A DNA stretch of 64,000 bases from Reticulascus tulasneorum (taxonomy: Eukaryota; Ascomycota; Sordariomycetes; Glomerellales; Reticulascaceae). Below are positions 33,702 to 43,985 of this stretch, one piece after another. The notes beneath the pieces are model-generated. The model was not told where the DNA came from and ran no database searches. It was given only the letters and a program-made list of their open reading frames with translations. The stretch lies in contig LSAX01000013.1 of NCBI GenBank assembly GCA_001557505.1, positions 372,001 to 436,000 of the forward strand. Reading direction: 5' to 3'. Position numbers and translations under genes: made by a program. Positions within the stretch are counted from its first letter, which is position 1; each line of letters opens with the position of its first letter.

Positions 33702-34859
33702 GACGAGACTAATTCCGCGCCGCAGTGTACCTATACTCTCGTTGTCGTTTGCCTGTATCTCCACGACCATATCTATTCGACGGTCGACTTGGAAACACTC
33801 GACGAAGAAGAATACAATCGTTACGAACATCTACTATGCGTGTTAATCCTTGTATGCGAGACAGCGCTACAAACTACCCTTTGGTGCAATAAAATATGCC
33901 TCCTATTCGTTTACAAGCACTTGATGTGGGTGCAACGACTCCAATCAAGGAACATGTTTTGTTCCACGAAGGCAGTTACTGACTGAATTCAGACATCTTG
34001 CAGCGGGTCATCTTACCTTGATCATCTCGAGCATCTACGTTTTGACAGCTTATGTTGTAATCATTGTCGTGCTCTACACTGAGTGTCAGCCATTCTCTCA
34101 AAATTTCCTTTTCGAGCCGAACACTCGTGCGTTTCACTCCCCTTTTTTAGGGATGGATAGGTCTGACAGAACTGCCTTAGACGAATGTCTAACCTGGTAC
34201 CGCTACAACATCATTCAGCTGGCGCTCAACATATCAACCGATCTCCTTCTCATGGTTATTTTCTGGGTCCTTCTTGCCAAGCTGAATTTGCCTCTTGTTA
34301 AGTAGGTGTTCTCCTTTTTTTTTCTGGTTTTTTTCTGGCCTTCTGGTTAAGATGCTATGCTACTTTCCAGCCGCACATGAGCCATGCTTTGTTCTGTCCC
34401 GCTCTAACATTCTCTAGAAAGGTTTTACTTTCGCTCGTATTCAGCTTAGGCATATTTGTGGTTTGTGCCCTCCCCTCACTCCTGCGAAAACGTCGTGGTG
34501 ATCTGACTCCTACCAAGATGGTTGCGGCAATCCTCACCAAGCAAATCGTATTTCCAGCACCGACCGCGAGTACTTGGGTTAAATGGTATTTGCGGGAGGT
34601 GTGCGTCGCCATGATTGTTAGCAATGTTGTGTTCTGCTTTCCGTTGTTTCTCGCCATTTCTAGGTTTTTCAAACACAACGTGTTCGAGAATTGGACCGCA
34701 ACACCGAGGAAACAAAGGAATGGCTCCGCAGACGAACAACCGATCAGGGGACGAGACTGCGAAGAACCTGTGAGGCATGATTCCCCGCCTTCACCCATTG
34801 AGTCACGAGACGACGTTCAATTGGATAGTGTTGGATCTAGCAAGACATATGAGAGCTGA
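33702..34859 (+). CDS. Fungal rhodopsin-domain (PTH11-related type) membrane protein, 5' end unresolved
   Basis: Three exons are clear: 33702-33925, 33993-34301, 34418-34859, with GT..AG introns of 67 and 116 nt in phase. The order fits the fungal rhodopsin-like domain (PF20684): a K-x-C-L-L-F-x-Y-K segment, then SIYVLTAYVVIIVVLY and C.PFS..F. The segment CLTWYRYNIIQLALNISTDLLLMVIFW follows, then V.LSLVFSLGIFVVCAL and WYLREVCVAMIVSNV. A polar ~60-residue tail ends at TGA. The first one or two helices and the start codon are missing from what I can splice, so the gene may be decayed at its 5' end or have an exon I could not place. The role is unknown; relatives are often called integral membrane proteins. 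Confidence 0.65.
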
Positions 34860-35925
34860 GTCACGACACTTTGCGCGCTCAGCACATCCGAGTCTTTTTT
34901 AGGCGGGCATCTACTGGCCTGACAATGACCAACCGGCATCGAAAACCTTGTGGTTTGTACCGTGCCATGAACCCAAACACATGACGTCTCAACTGACCTT
35001 TCATGGCAGAATGCATCTCAGACAAGGCCGCTGAGGACCAAGTAGGCGCGTCGTTGCCACACTTGAGGATATCAGGGTCTCTAACATATTCTAGCTTGCC
35101 GCGTGACTGAATAGAGTCCAGAAACATCAGAGTTGATATTTGCTTGTGTCGGCCTGGGCGAAACTTTAGCAAAACTCTCGGCCTGGGGCGGTCATGATCA
35201 CGAGAAATCGGTCTATATGCTGTCGTTCGAGAGCCAGAAGTGGATCTACCGTCTGGCAATACATGCCTAGAACATCCTGAGGATCTGCAGCCTAACATAT
35301 CTGTCGCGCATAACGATGCCAAGCACGCCTCTGAATTTGCCCTATCATTTTGGGCTCAACGCCTCAGTCGGGTAGAACCATGGGCCATTGGCCGGGTTTA
35401 TTGCCTTCGGATCAAATCATAATGTTTCACATGTTAATACCGCTACGTACCTAGGCAGGATATCTTCATATTGAGGCATTCTTGACCGACTGCCTCGGCT
35501 GGCGCTTTCTTTGCATTCTCCCAGGAATCGAATCCCAGATTTTTGCAGCCGTCGCAATCAATAGGGTACTTTTGGTATGCAGTTGGAGCCATGCCAAGCT
35601 TGAAGAGACTGGATGACCAATAAGAAGTGAGTGGAAGCTGGCCAATGCGTCCAACGCCATGCGATCTGGAGACAAGAGGTTTCGCAGCCAAAATATAACA
35701 AAACCGTTGTGACCAACACTTTTTCTCATCCGTTCCCCAGAATCCAGCAGCCGCGTGCGCATACATCCCTGTCCTTTACCCCAGCTTTTCTTTGGGTCTT
35801 TATCTCCCTACCTTCACACTGTCACGCTGCGGATCTCATCTTGTTTTGGGCGTGACTTTCAGAGACGAGGCACTGTTTCAATTTGGTTCATTGTCCATCA
35901 GTTTGAAATACGAATCCCAGCAAAA
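34860..35925. other. Intergenic, 1.1 kb
   Basis: Separates two plus-strand genes. The frame of the downstream hydrolase is open up to 35755 but lacks protein-like character before 35926. Nothing else is supported. Confidence 0.5.
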
Positions 35926-36798
35926 ATGGCCACTAAACCAGCGCACCCCCTTTCCTCTATGCAGAAGCTATCAGACTCGGTCTTCCTCTACAGACCGGCC
36001 GAACTCGCAACCGCATCCGTATCTGCATCAGCACCCGGAACCGGCGGGAATAGAGACTCAAACCCCCAAGTCATTCTTCTGCTTGGGTGGATGGATGCCC
36101 GTGATGCACACCTCGCCTGGTTTTTTCAGGAGTATCGCACCCTCTTTCCACAGGCCTCCATAGTGCTTGTGAAGGCGCGTATTGCCGGGTTGGCATTCGC
36201 CAGCGTCGGACGCAGGGATGCCCAGCCTGCTATTCCGGCGCTGCGCTCCATCTTGGCCAACGACGAAGATTCGGAAGCTCGCCTTCTCATCCACGCCTTC
36301 TCTGGCGGCGGTTCATCATCGCTCTCTCATCTCTACGGTCTCTATGGCACGGCCCTCCCCCAGCACATTACCATTTTCGATTCGACTCCCGGCGTTTGGA
36401 CCTACTCGTTCGCGTCCAACGTGTTCATCGCCGGGCTTAAGAACGGGCCAGTGAAAGCCCTGCTGGCTACTCCATTGGCGCATCTGGTGGCTGTCATATC
36501 CTGGGTATGTATCAAAGTTCTGGGCATCGTGGAAAACAGCCAGAACACGTGGTCTGCGGCGCATAATGACCCAGTCAGAAATCATGAGACTCGCCGGACC
36601 TACATCTACAGCAACGTGGACAAGATGGTCTCGGCGGCGACCATTGAGGCGCATGCGGACGGGGCAGAGGCTAAGGGATTCTTCGTTTGGGGGCGGGAGT
36701 TATTCGAAGGCAGCGGCCATGTGGCACATGCAAAGAGTAACCCCGAGCGCTATTGGCGTATTGTGAGAGAGATATGGGCGGGCGGGGCTGTGTCGTAA
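35926..36798 (+). CDS. Alpha/beta hydrolase of the DUF829 (TMEM53/PaxU-like) family
   Basis: Single exon, 290 aa. I take ATG 35926 (context CAAAAATGG, a good fungal start) rather than earlier in-frame positions, because the upstream residues look like untranslated leader. VILLLGWMDARDAHLAWF is the DUF829 opening strand with the G-W-M/x-x-A pattern. LLIHAFSGGGSSSL carries the nucleophile-elbow-like F-S-x-G-G, and the C-terminal SNVDKMV...EGSGHVAHAKSNPERYW has the Asp and His. PaxU of the paxilline cluster and human TMEM53 belong here. The substrate is unknown. No indole-diterpene genes are nearby. Confidence 0.85.
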   Translation: MATKPAHPLSSMQKLSDSVFLYRPAELATASVSASAPGTGGNRDSNPQVILLLGWMDARDAHLAWFFQEYRTLFPQASIVLVKARIAGLAFASVGRRDAQPAIPALRSILANDEDSEARLLIHAFSGGGSSSLSHLYGLYGTALPQHITIFDSTPGVWTYSFASNVFIAGLKNGPVKALLATPLAHLVAVISWVCIKVLGIVENSQNTWSAAHNDPVRNHETRRTYIYSNVDKMVSAATIEAHADGAEAKGFFVWGRELFEGSGHVAHAKSNPERYWRIVREIWAGGAVS

Positions 36799-37353
36799 TG
36801 CATCTTTTGTATTGCTGCCTCAGCCGTTAAGGTTTGTTACAGGTAGCTTAAATCAACTACAGAGAGAACGCTCGATAGCATGCGACGCATGATACAATAG
36901 TCGAAGCTTCAAGCTTCTACCAAATACAATTCATGGGCGATCGGCGACGTAAGGCACCTCGGCTTCAAGTTAATCACCAGAATCGAGCCGCGGATTTGAT
37001 CCTCGGGTACCAACCTGCTTACAATCTAGCACCAAATCTGTAGCTTTCGGGAGACAGACAAAAAGAGGGCAGATTAGCGGATGGAGGGTTTTACCATTTA
37101 TGGTCTCTATGATTATAAGAAGAAAACTGGACCTCGACAAGGCGAATGCACATGTGGGTCTCGCACTGATAATTGCCACAGTTATGGATTGGCCGTATGC
37201 TGTATTGATCAAAAATGCAGTCTTCGCTTCTGTTCCAATGGGTATTTTCGGACAGGTGCCATGCTATTTGATTCCCGACATCTGACATGTGGTAACCGCT
37301 GGCAAGGTCTAAAGGAGAGTTGCATCTTCTTTCCCGGCACAAGAGTTTAACGA
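36799..37353. other. Intergenic, 0.55 kb, convergent
   Basis: Lies between the DUF829 hydrolase and the minus-strand secreted protein. No gene is supported. Confidence 0.5.
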
Positions 37354-37884
37354 CTAAGAGCCCGCACAATCCATCACGTAGTTGATAGTTGTAAGGCAGC
37401 CATTGCCCCAGTGCTTGGAGCCGCAGACCCGGCACCCATTTCTGCGAATCTCCTGGTAGTCCCACCACATAGCGTTGCCGGATCGCACGCACGATGATCC
37501 GCCTTGGATAAATACACCGCACCCAAAGTTCCAAGCAACCTGGTCACATGCGCCGGACTCTCTCTTTCCGCTCCTGCAAGATATGGCTTGTTAGCATTCA
37601 TGCTCTCCCTCATTCGATGACTTCGTCGACTCAATCCTCTGGGATACTACTTACGCTGGAGAGCCGTAGTTCAGATCGTCGTTGCGGATAAGCCAGTTGT
37701 TAACAGCGCTATCGCAAGCCGCGACGTTGAGAGTCTTGCAGTAGCTGCTGCCCTTGCAGTCATAGCTGTCGCGTTCAACGAGGATGTTGGCGGGGTTGTC
37801 TGATGTGGTGTTGACCTCAGGCACGGCCATTGCAAGAGCTGTGATCGCGCTAGTGGATGCCAACAAGAGTTTGAGGAGCAGCAT
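37354..37884 (-). CDS. Small secreted cysteine-rich protein
   Basis: Two exons, 37884-37655 and 37573-37354, with an 81-nt GTAAGT...TTGCAG intron, encode 149 aa. A signal peptide (MLLLKLLLASTSAITALAMA) is followed by a short pro-like stretch ending in a VERD segment. The mature domain has about ten Cys. It includes YDCKGSSYCKTL, CDSAVN.LIRNDDLNYGSPA, WNFGCGVFIQG, YQEIRRNGCRVCGSKHWG and CLTTINYV before TAG. I recall this spacing from uncharacterised ascomycete secreted proteins, but no function is established. An effector or antimicrobial role is only a possibility. I start at the second in-frame ATG because the first would place 37 residues before the signal peptide. Confidence 0.8.
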
Positions 37885-39758
37885 GTTGAAGGATTCCGGC
37901 GGAAGCAAGATGATAGTTGTTAAGTTATGATTGTGATATACCCTGATCAGATGCTGGAGAATCCGTACCTCTATTTCGAATTTTGGATGGATCAAGGCTG
38001 TTATATATCAATGTCAAATCAATTTTTGGTGTTCGACGTGATATACCATTCTTCGAGCGTATTTAGAACACTGCCTTGTCAGGGCAACCTTATTGCTTGG
38101 CTGGTTCTACCGTCACATTCAATGGTAAGGGCCAAGCTACTGAATTTTATCAAGCCGCTGAATTTCACTTGGCGCCCTAAAAATCGCCCACATGGTAATA
38201 GGTATTGGTTACAATGAGTTGTTCGTTGTGGGTTTGTGCCAGTTTCTCTTGGCCCACCCCACTCCCATCACAACTCGTTCCAGGTACAGCGAGAATCGGA
38301 ACTTATCATCTCATCCAATTCAGAGTTGCAAATAGAATGACCCCAATGAAGCGACTTGTGCAGGATTCACTGCAACACAAGCCACAGAACGGTCTACAAG
38401 CCTTGCAACAGTAGATGAAAGCCAAGGAGCCTCGGTCAACCGTTCAGTGATAGTAAATATCTGTGCCGTAGGAAAAGCTTCCCATGCTCATACTTGGAAA
38501 TGGAATCCATCTGGACACCGGCATATCTCAGGTAATTACTACTGACACCGGCACTTTCAAGTGCTAGAACAGTGCCTGGGCTAGAGGCACTTGTGGCTAC
38601 GCACACCGCTTAGGACTCTCACCTCCTTACTCATATACAGAGATTGGCCTGCTACGCGACTCGCAAGGCCCTTACAAGGGAAAATGATGTCGATTAGCCC
38701 TGATTAGATGAGGGAGTTCTAGCTGTAGTATCTAGGGCACAATGTGAGATCTCATTGTGCAGATCTGAGTATGCGAGTGAGAGACAAATAACTGTATGTG
38801 ATTATACGTTTAATGACCGGTACCTTGATAAAAGCCTCGAGTAAACCGAACCCACATCCAGCCCTGCTTGTAGTTTAACCAGCCTGATGGTCATCCCTGT
38901 GGCTCCTGATTGGCCCACTTTGGCCACTTTATCCCTGTTTCAGTACTAGATGCCGGCGCTTATGTACTTTAACGGCCACGCTCGCATGTATCTTTGTGAC
39001 GGTCGATGAAAGCCGCATTCACCTTCTGCGGGAACCGGAAGGGCCAGTGAAAATGCAACTCACTCCACGTCATTTTAATCGTAAAGAGCATGTCAACTCG
39101 CGCTAGTCGCGCCAGTCGCGTAGCAAGCAGGTGGGATTCGCTGACAGCCTAGCAATGAGCCCACGTGCTCCCTTCCATTCGGGAAAATGGAGCTAGCAGC
39201 AACATTTTCCAACGTCACGGAGATGAATCTGCATGACTTGGTAGCATTGCAGCCAGCGAGCATGGCAATGAACCGGGCAGTGCTGTATCCTTCCAAGAAC
39301 AGTACCTGAGCGGGCGTCGATGAGGCTCCCCCGTCCCGCCCGCAGGTACGGCTTACTGTGCGTACCCAGTTTGAAGTAATTCAGTCTTGAAAGGAGAGAA
39401 TGATCTGTAAAACCACCACTGATCGGTCAACCATAGATCCCCATATATCATGATAAACCACCATCACCGGTATCGCTACAGCTAATAAGTGTGACGTAGA
39501 AAATGCCTAGTCCTCTGCATTAGACAGCTAAACGGACAGATCATTCTTGTCAAGCCTTCAGTTACCAGTGCTGCGCCCCCTTAGCCGTATTAGAACTCCA
39601 GGTGTCTCCCCTTCTTGAATGAAGAGCCACCTTTTGGGCTCCTCCGCGACTCGAACAAGGCAAGTTGAGCCGAAACTGAAGCGGGGCTGAACGACGATGA
39701 GCATAGCGGCGAGGCGTCCCAGGAGCCAGAAAGTGGAGAGACGATCAATTTAGGGTCC
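37885..39758. other. Intergenic, 1.9 kb
   Basis: Promoter side of the small secreted protein and 3' side of the Zn2Cys6 regulator. Apart from the TATA-like site at 38001-38007 no feature is supported. Confidence 0.5.
38001..38007 (-). promoter_or_regulatory. TATA-like element of the secreted Cys-rich protein
   Basis: TATATAA on the minus strand, about 120 bp upstream of the ATG at 37884. Position fits a fungal TATA box. Confidence 0.35.
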
Positions 39759-42079
39759 TTAATAACCAATTCCCCCTATCAAGTCAAATGCAGAACGTCC
39801 AGGTATTTGTTCTGCCGTGGGCTCGTCCCAAGCCACACCGGGCATGGGAATGAAAGCAGGGCAAAAGAACATCGGCAGGCCAATCGAACTTGGCTTAAGT
39901 ATCTCAGAAGCCGACCCACCCAGTGTCTCAAACTGGTTCATAACCTAGTAAACGAGGAGAGATGATTAGTGACATCTTCTAAAGTCCTATCGCGTTCCAT
40001 ACTGTAAACGTACCGTATCCATCATGGATGAATCGTACCCCGTTCGCTTCATATCCGCCGCGAGCTGGAAAGCCGTCGTCCGCACAAGCGGACTGCTCCT
40101 GCTAAAGAAGACAAAGATCCTAGCCAGGAATTCGAGGTTGTTCTCGCTCTGCCGGCTCCGGTCCACCGCAGCTCCTGCTGCCTGGAAATCCTCCAGGAAC
40201 ACCGATGCCGCCATGTACGCCGCAAATGACAGGAGCGGATTCTTTATTGCAAGGCCGACATCATCACCCGCCGAGCGGAATATGCAGAGAATACCTTCAG
40301 CAGCAGGGAGAAGGCGTGCCTGGCTCTGGGCAATCATGTAAGAGGGCAGAGAGTGTTGATGCATTAGCCCTAACGCGGCGCGGTGTAGCTGGATCGTGGC
40401 CATGTTGGTGCACGTGTGGACGAGGATGGTGTCGAGGCTCATTGCATTTCGGGACAGCTGTAGTCTCTCGGGAAGGAACATGGTCAACCTGCTCAAGTTT
40501 CTGTCGATTTCCTTTTGACGTCGCCAATATGCCCCGTTCTGGATGTCTTCCGGAGCGTCGTCCGGGAAATGGCGTGAACTGTGGTCGAGAGCGTGGAGGA
40601 GCTCATTGGCAGCGAGGATCCGGTATGCAAGGGGAGATATGTGAGCGCCTTTGCTTTCCTCGAGCCTGTGCAGACCCTTAGAGAGAGGAGCTGCAAGTTC
40701 CTCTATTCCGCTAGCGAATGACTCTTCGGTAGAAGGAAGGTTGGTGCGGATCTGATTGAATTATTAGTTGAATTTGATTTTCTTTCAGGCTGCAGCGGTT
40801 ATTGGTCTGAGCTGCTACTTACGCGACGCTCGTCAATCAGAGATGGCCAGCCCGTGGAGCATGTGAGGTAGCGATCCGCCAGGAAGATGACCCACCACGT
40901 CCGCCTTCTCTCTTCTGCCTCGGTCCAACTCCTCGCCGGAGGTAGATCTGAGTGGGGTCCCTCGGATTCTTGGACGTCTAGTTGATGTAACTTCAGCATC
41001 TGCGCGATCCGCAAACCGCGGCAGAGACTAGTGGATGCCCTCGTGAAGATGGCGTATACGTGGCACTCGTAGCCAGAGATCAGGCACCAGCATTGTACAT
41101 GAGCTAGTGTAGTAAAAGTCTCGCCCTGGCCCTGTTTCGTTCGCGGGTTTGGCAATCAGTATACGACCATTGCCTGCGACGTGCATTGAGCAGGGACGCA
41201 TCTTGACACACACCTTTAATTCGTCTGCCTCGGCGTAGACTCGAGCACGCTGGTAAAAAGGTTCTGCCAGATGCCGATAAGTATCAACTGTTGCTGCAGC
41301 TGAGGCCATAACTATATATTGAAGACACATAGGTGGACGCATGTGTGGTGGGAGGCGCAGGGCAGCTGTGTAGGTCGCCTGGTGGAGCATTGGCCCACCG
41401 GCGTGAACATTTTGGAAGTAAAGGGTAGTTCTACCGCACGATACTTAGTAGCTGCTGTAATTTGTGGGTACCATAAATGAGTTCAGGATATCTTACAGTT
41501 CATCAATTAGATCGAATGAGGGCAGCTGTTCAAGGAGACCTAGATCGATCAACTGATTGGCCGACGGTTGTGGAATACCAGATACTTCTGGATCAAAGAG
41601 TAAGGTTTGCCCGAATGACAGATCTTGCCCTGCTGGTAAAGGGTCGATGCCGAACAGATCGAGCCCCTGAAGCGGAAGTGGAGGTACTTCCTCGAGGCTT
41701 CCGACACCCACCGCTTGTTCTGGGTCTAGCACAGCCTCCAGGTTGGCAGCTCTCAAAAGGTCCTCGAGCTGCTCTGTCAGTGTAACACTACGCATCAGTC
41801 TAAATGATTCGCTGGTGATAATGAACATGGGTATTGTTCGAGCCCACCTATTCTTTCCTCGAGCTCCCGCACAGTCTTCCGTCGACCAATCACCCGCTGC
41901 CGCGATTCAGGATAACTACAAGTATCGCCCTGCCTGAGACACCGGTCGCACACCGGAGTTTGCCGGCCGCATTTGAGCTTACGACTGCGACAAGGTACAC
42001 AAGACAGATGACTGGCAGCTGCACTCTCGCCCTGATTTTCTGGTCTATCAGATCGCAGCGGGAGCTGCTGCTCTTCCAT
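39759..42079 (-). CDS. Zn2Cys6 transcription factor with fungal-specific TF domain
   Basis: Six exons: 42079-41848, 41773-41497, 41430-41214, 41131-40823, 40751-40014, 39944-39759. All introns are in phase (66-82 nt) and give 652 aa. Near residues 27-53 lies the binuclear zinc cluster CVPCRSRKLKCGRQTPVCDRCLRQGDTC. The first splice joins it to a short coiled-coil linker (LEERIEQLEDLL). Exons 3-5 hold the fungal_trans domain, with LYFQNVHAGGPMLH, the S..L.RGLRIAQMLKLHQLD helix and E.RRRTWWVIFLADRYLTCSTGWPSLIDE. It is a nuclear regulator binding CGG-type sites. It is divergent from the NmrA-like gene 790 bp away, which is a natural candidate target. Confidence 0.93.
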
Positions 42080-42868
42080 GATGATGAAATTATGGGCTCA
42101 GCTCGTGTCTCTCTCTCTGGGGATGACACCGCAAAAAAGGCGCAAGCATCCTAACACCAGGGCCGATTTATACGTAACAGACTAGAGCTGGGACACCGGT
42201 AATCCTCAATTAGATGAACGTCGGAGATGAAGTTGTTCGAAGGAATCGAGAAGAAGCATCGTGGTACCATCTGATATACAAAGGCTGACTAAAAAGGCCC
42301 CCGGAATTGCGGGTCCAAGAGCCAAGAGCCAATGGCAGACACTTCGGTGTCCGATGCGGGGTGCAGGATTTTGACCGTACATTTGATGCTTCCGGTAATG
42401 AGTACCTGTGCGGAGCGCGATAATTAGGTTGACCACTGGCTCCCCGGTAGTTCCGGCTTGTGAGACGTACTTCCATTAACAAAGGTGTAACAGGGCGTAC
42501 CGGGAGGCAAAAGCCAGGCAGGTCCCAATCGGACCCGAGCTCGAATTTAGAAATAAACCTCAAAATCCTCGCTCAGGCTCTACTCTGCCAGGATGCCCCG
42601 CTTCGGACTCCGAGCTTTGAAATACGGGAGGAGGAGGAGGAGTCTTGCAAGAATTGCATCGAAGCCAAATCTTCTGGCAAAGAAAATACAGAGTATAAGA
42701 CCGGCTGCTAACCTCTGCACTGGAACAACTCTGAATGTTCTCTGCACACCTATATGAGATACCTTGATTGGTGATTGAAGACTAAGATCGTTTACCTACA
42801 AGCAAGCATCTCTTTCGACGCTATACAAACTCGTCTTAGACTTGCATTATTGGGGTTTGGAATTCATC
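42080..42868. other. Divergent promoter region shared by regulator and NmrA-like gene
   Basis: 789 bp between the two start codons, so it carries both promoters. It includes several CCGG/CGG motifs, for example near 42440-42455 and 42500-42512. These could serve a Zn2Cys6 protein but are too short to be decisive. Confidence 0.45.
42167..42172 (-). promoter_or_regulatory. TATA box candidate of the Zn2Cys6 gene
   Basis: TATAAA on the minus strand, about 90 bp upstream of the ATG at 42079. Confidence 0.4.
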
Positions 42869-43985
42869 ATGTCAAAACTCCTGACTGTTTTTGGTGCAAC
42901 TGGGAATCAGGGCGGCTCCGTGATCCGAGCAGTTCTCGCCGACCCAGTTCTGTCTAAGAGCTTCAAGATTCGCGCCATCACTCGCGATGTATCCAAGCCC
43001 TCAGCGCAGTCTCTGGTAAATCAGGGCATTGAAGTGGTCGTTGTATGTCACTCAAGCAATCTAGAATGCCTGGCTTCGACATGATGCTGACGTTTCTCGT
43101 CTCTAGGCGGACATGAACTCCAAGTCCTCTCTAACAAAAGCACTCCAAGGAACTGACACCCTTTTCCTCGTCACTCTGCCGGACTTCCTAATCGGGCCGG
43201 ATGGGGGTACGGAGCTTGAGCATGGCAAAAACGTCGCCGACGCCGCCAAAGATGCGGGCGTGCAACACCTCGTGTTCTCGTCTCTTCTCAATCTTACAGA
43301 CGCCTCCAACGGTCGGCTACAGCACGTATCGCATTTCGACCGCAAGGCCGACATCGAGCAATATATCCGATCGCAGGGCACGCCGGCCACCTTCATCCAG
43401 CCAGGCTACTTCATGACAAACTTTACCACTCTGCAGCTCCTGAGGAAGGGTGATGACGGATCGTACACACTCATGGGGCCTAGCAGTGCTACTAAGGCCA
43501 AGCTGCCGCTCTTCCATCCCGATCTAGACATGGGTGAGTGTTTGTTCCGCGACAGTCTCACCACGCAGTATTCTATAGAATTGTTGGGATTCACTCAGAA
43601 GGCATGCATGATAGCACAGACAGAACTAACTGATCCCAACAATCTAGGCAAATACATGGTCGCGGTAGTCAAGAACCGCAAAACAGTCCTGGGAAAACAG
43701 ATCTACGCCGCTACCGACCACTACACTTTCTCTCGCATGATGGATGAATTCCTGGAGGTCACGGGCAAGAAGGCACAGTATGTCCAAATCACCCAGGACT
43801 TGTATAAGAGCTTCCTGCCTCCGCCTATCGCAGATGAGCTCCTGGATTCGGAGCTGCTGTGCGAAGATCCGGGATATTTCGCGGGCCAGACATTGGTCGA
43901 GGGACATGAGTTGCTTGCTGCAGTTGGTCTGGCTCCAACCACGTGGAAAGAGTTTTTGCAGAGCCAGAAGGAGCTTTTTGCGTAG
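42869..43985 (+). CDS. NmrA-like NAD(P)-binding protein
   Basis: Three exons, 42869-43042, 43107-43533 and 43648-43985, give 312 aa. ATG 42869 starts directly with the Rossmann strand LLTVFGATGNQGGSVI (G-A-T-G-N-Q-G-G, the NmrA/atypical SDR motif). Later parts fit the family: VADAAKDAGVQHLVFSSL, FDRKADIEQYIRSQG, TFIQPGYFMTNF and YAATDHYTFSRMMDEF. There is no Tyr-x-x-x-Lys dehydrogenase motif. Such proteins act either as redox sensors binding NAD(P) and a transcription factor, like Aspergillus NmrA, or as reductases. The divergent Zn2Cys6 neighbour makes a regulator/sensor or regulator/target pairing plausible. The third intron boundary is 114 nt with a CTAAC branch site. Confidence 0.9.

Noticed and set aside
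34879..35322. 147-codon minus-strand frame
   Set aside because: Arg/Ser-rich shadow-type composition without any recognisable domain.
36960..37070. tRNA-like stretch on the minus strand (GGATCAAATCC resembling a T-arm)
   Set aside because: I could not pair an acceptor stem, D-arm and anticodon arm around it.
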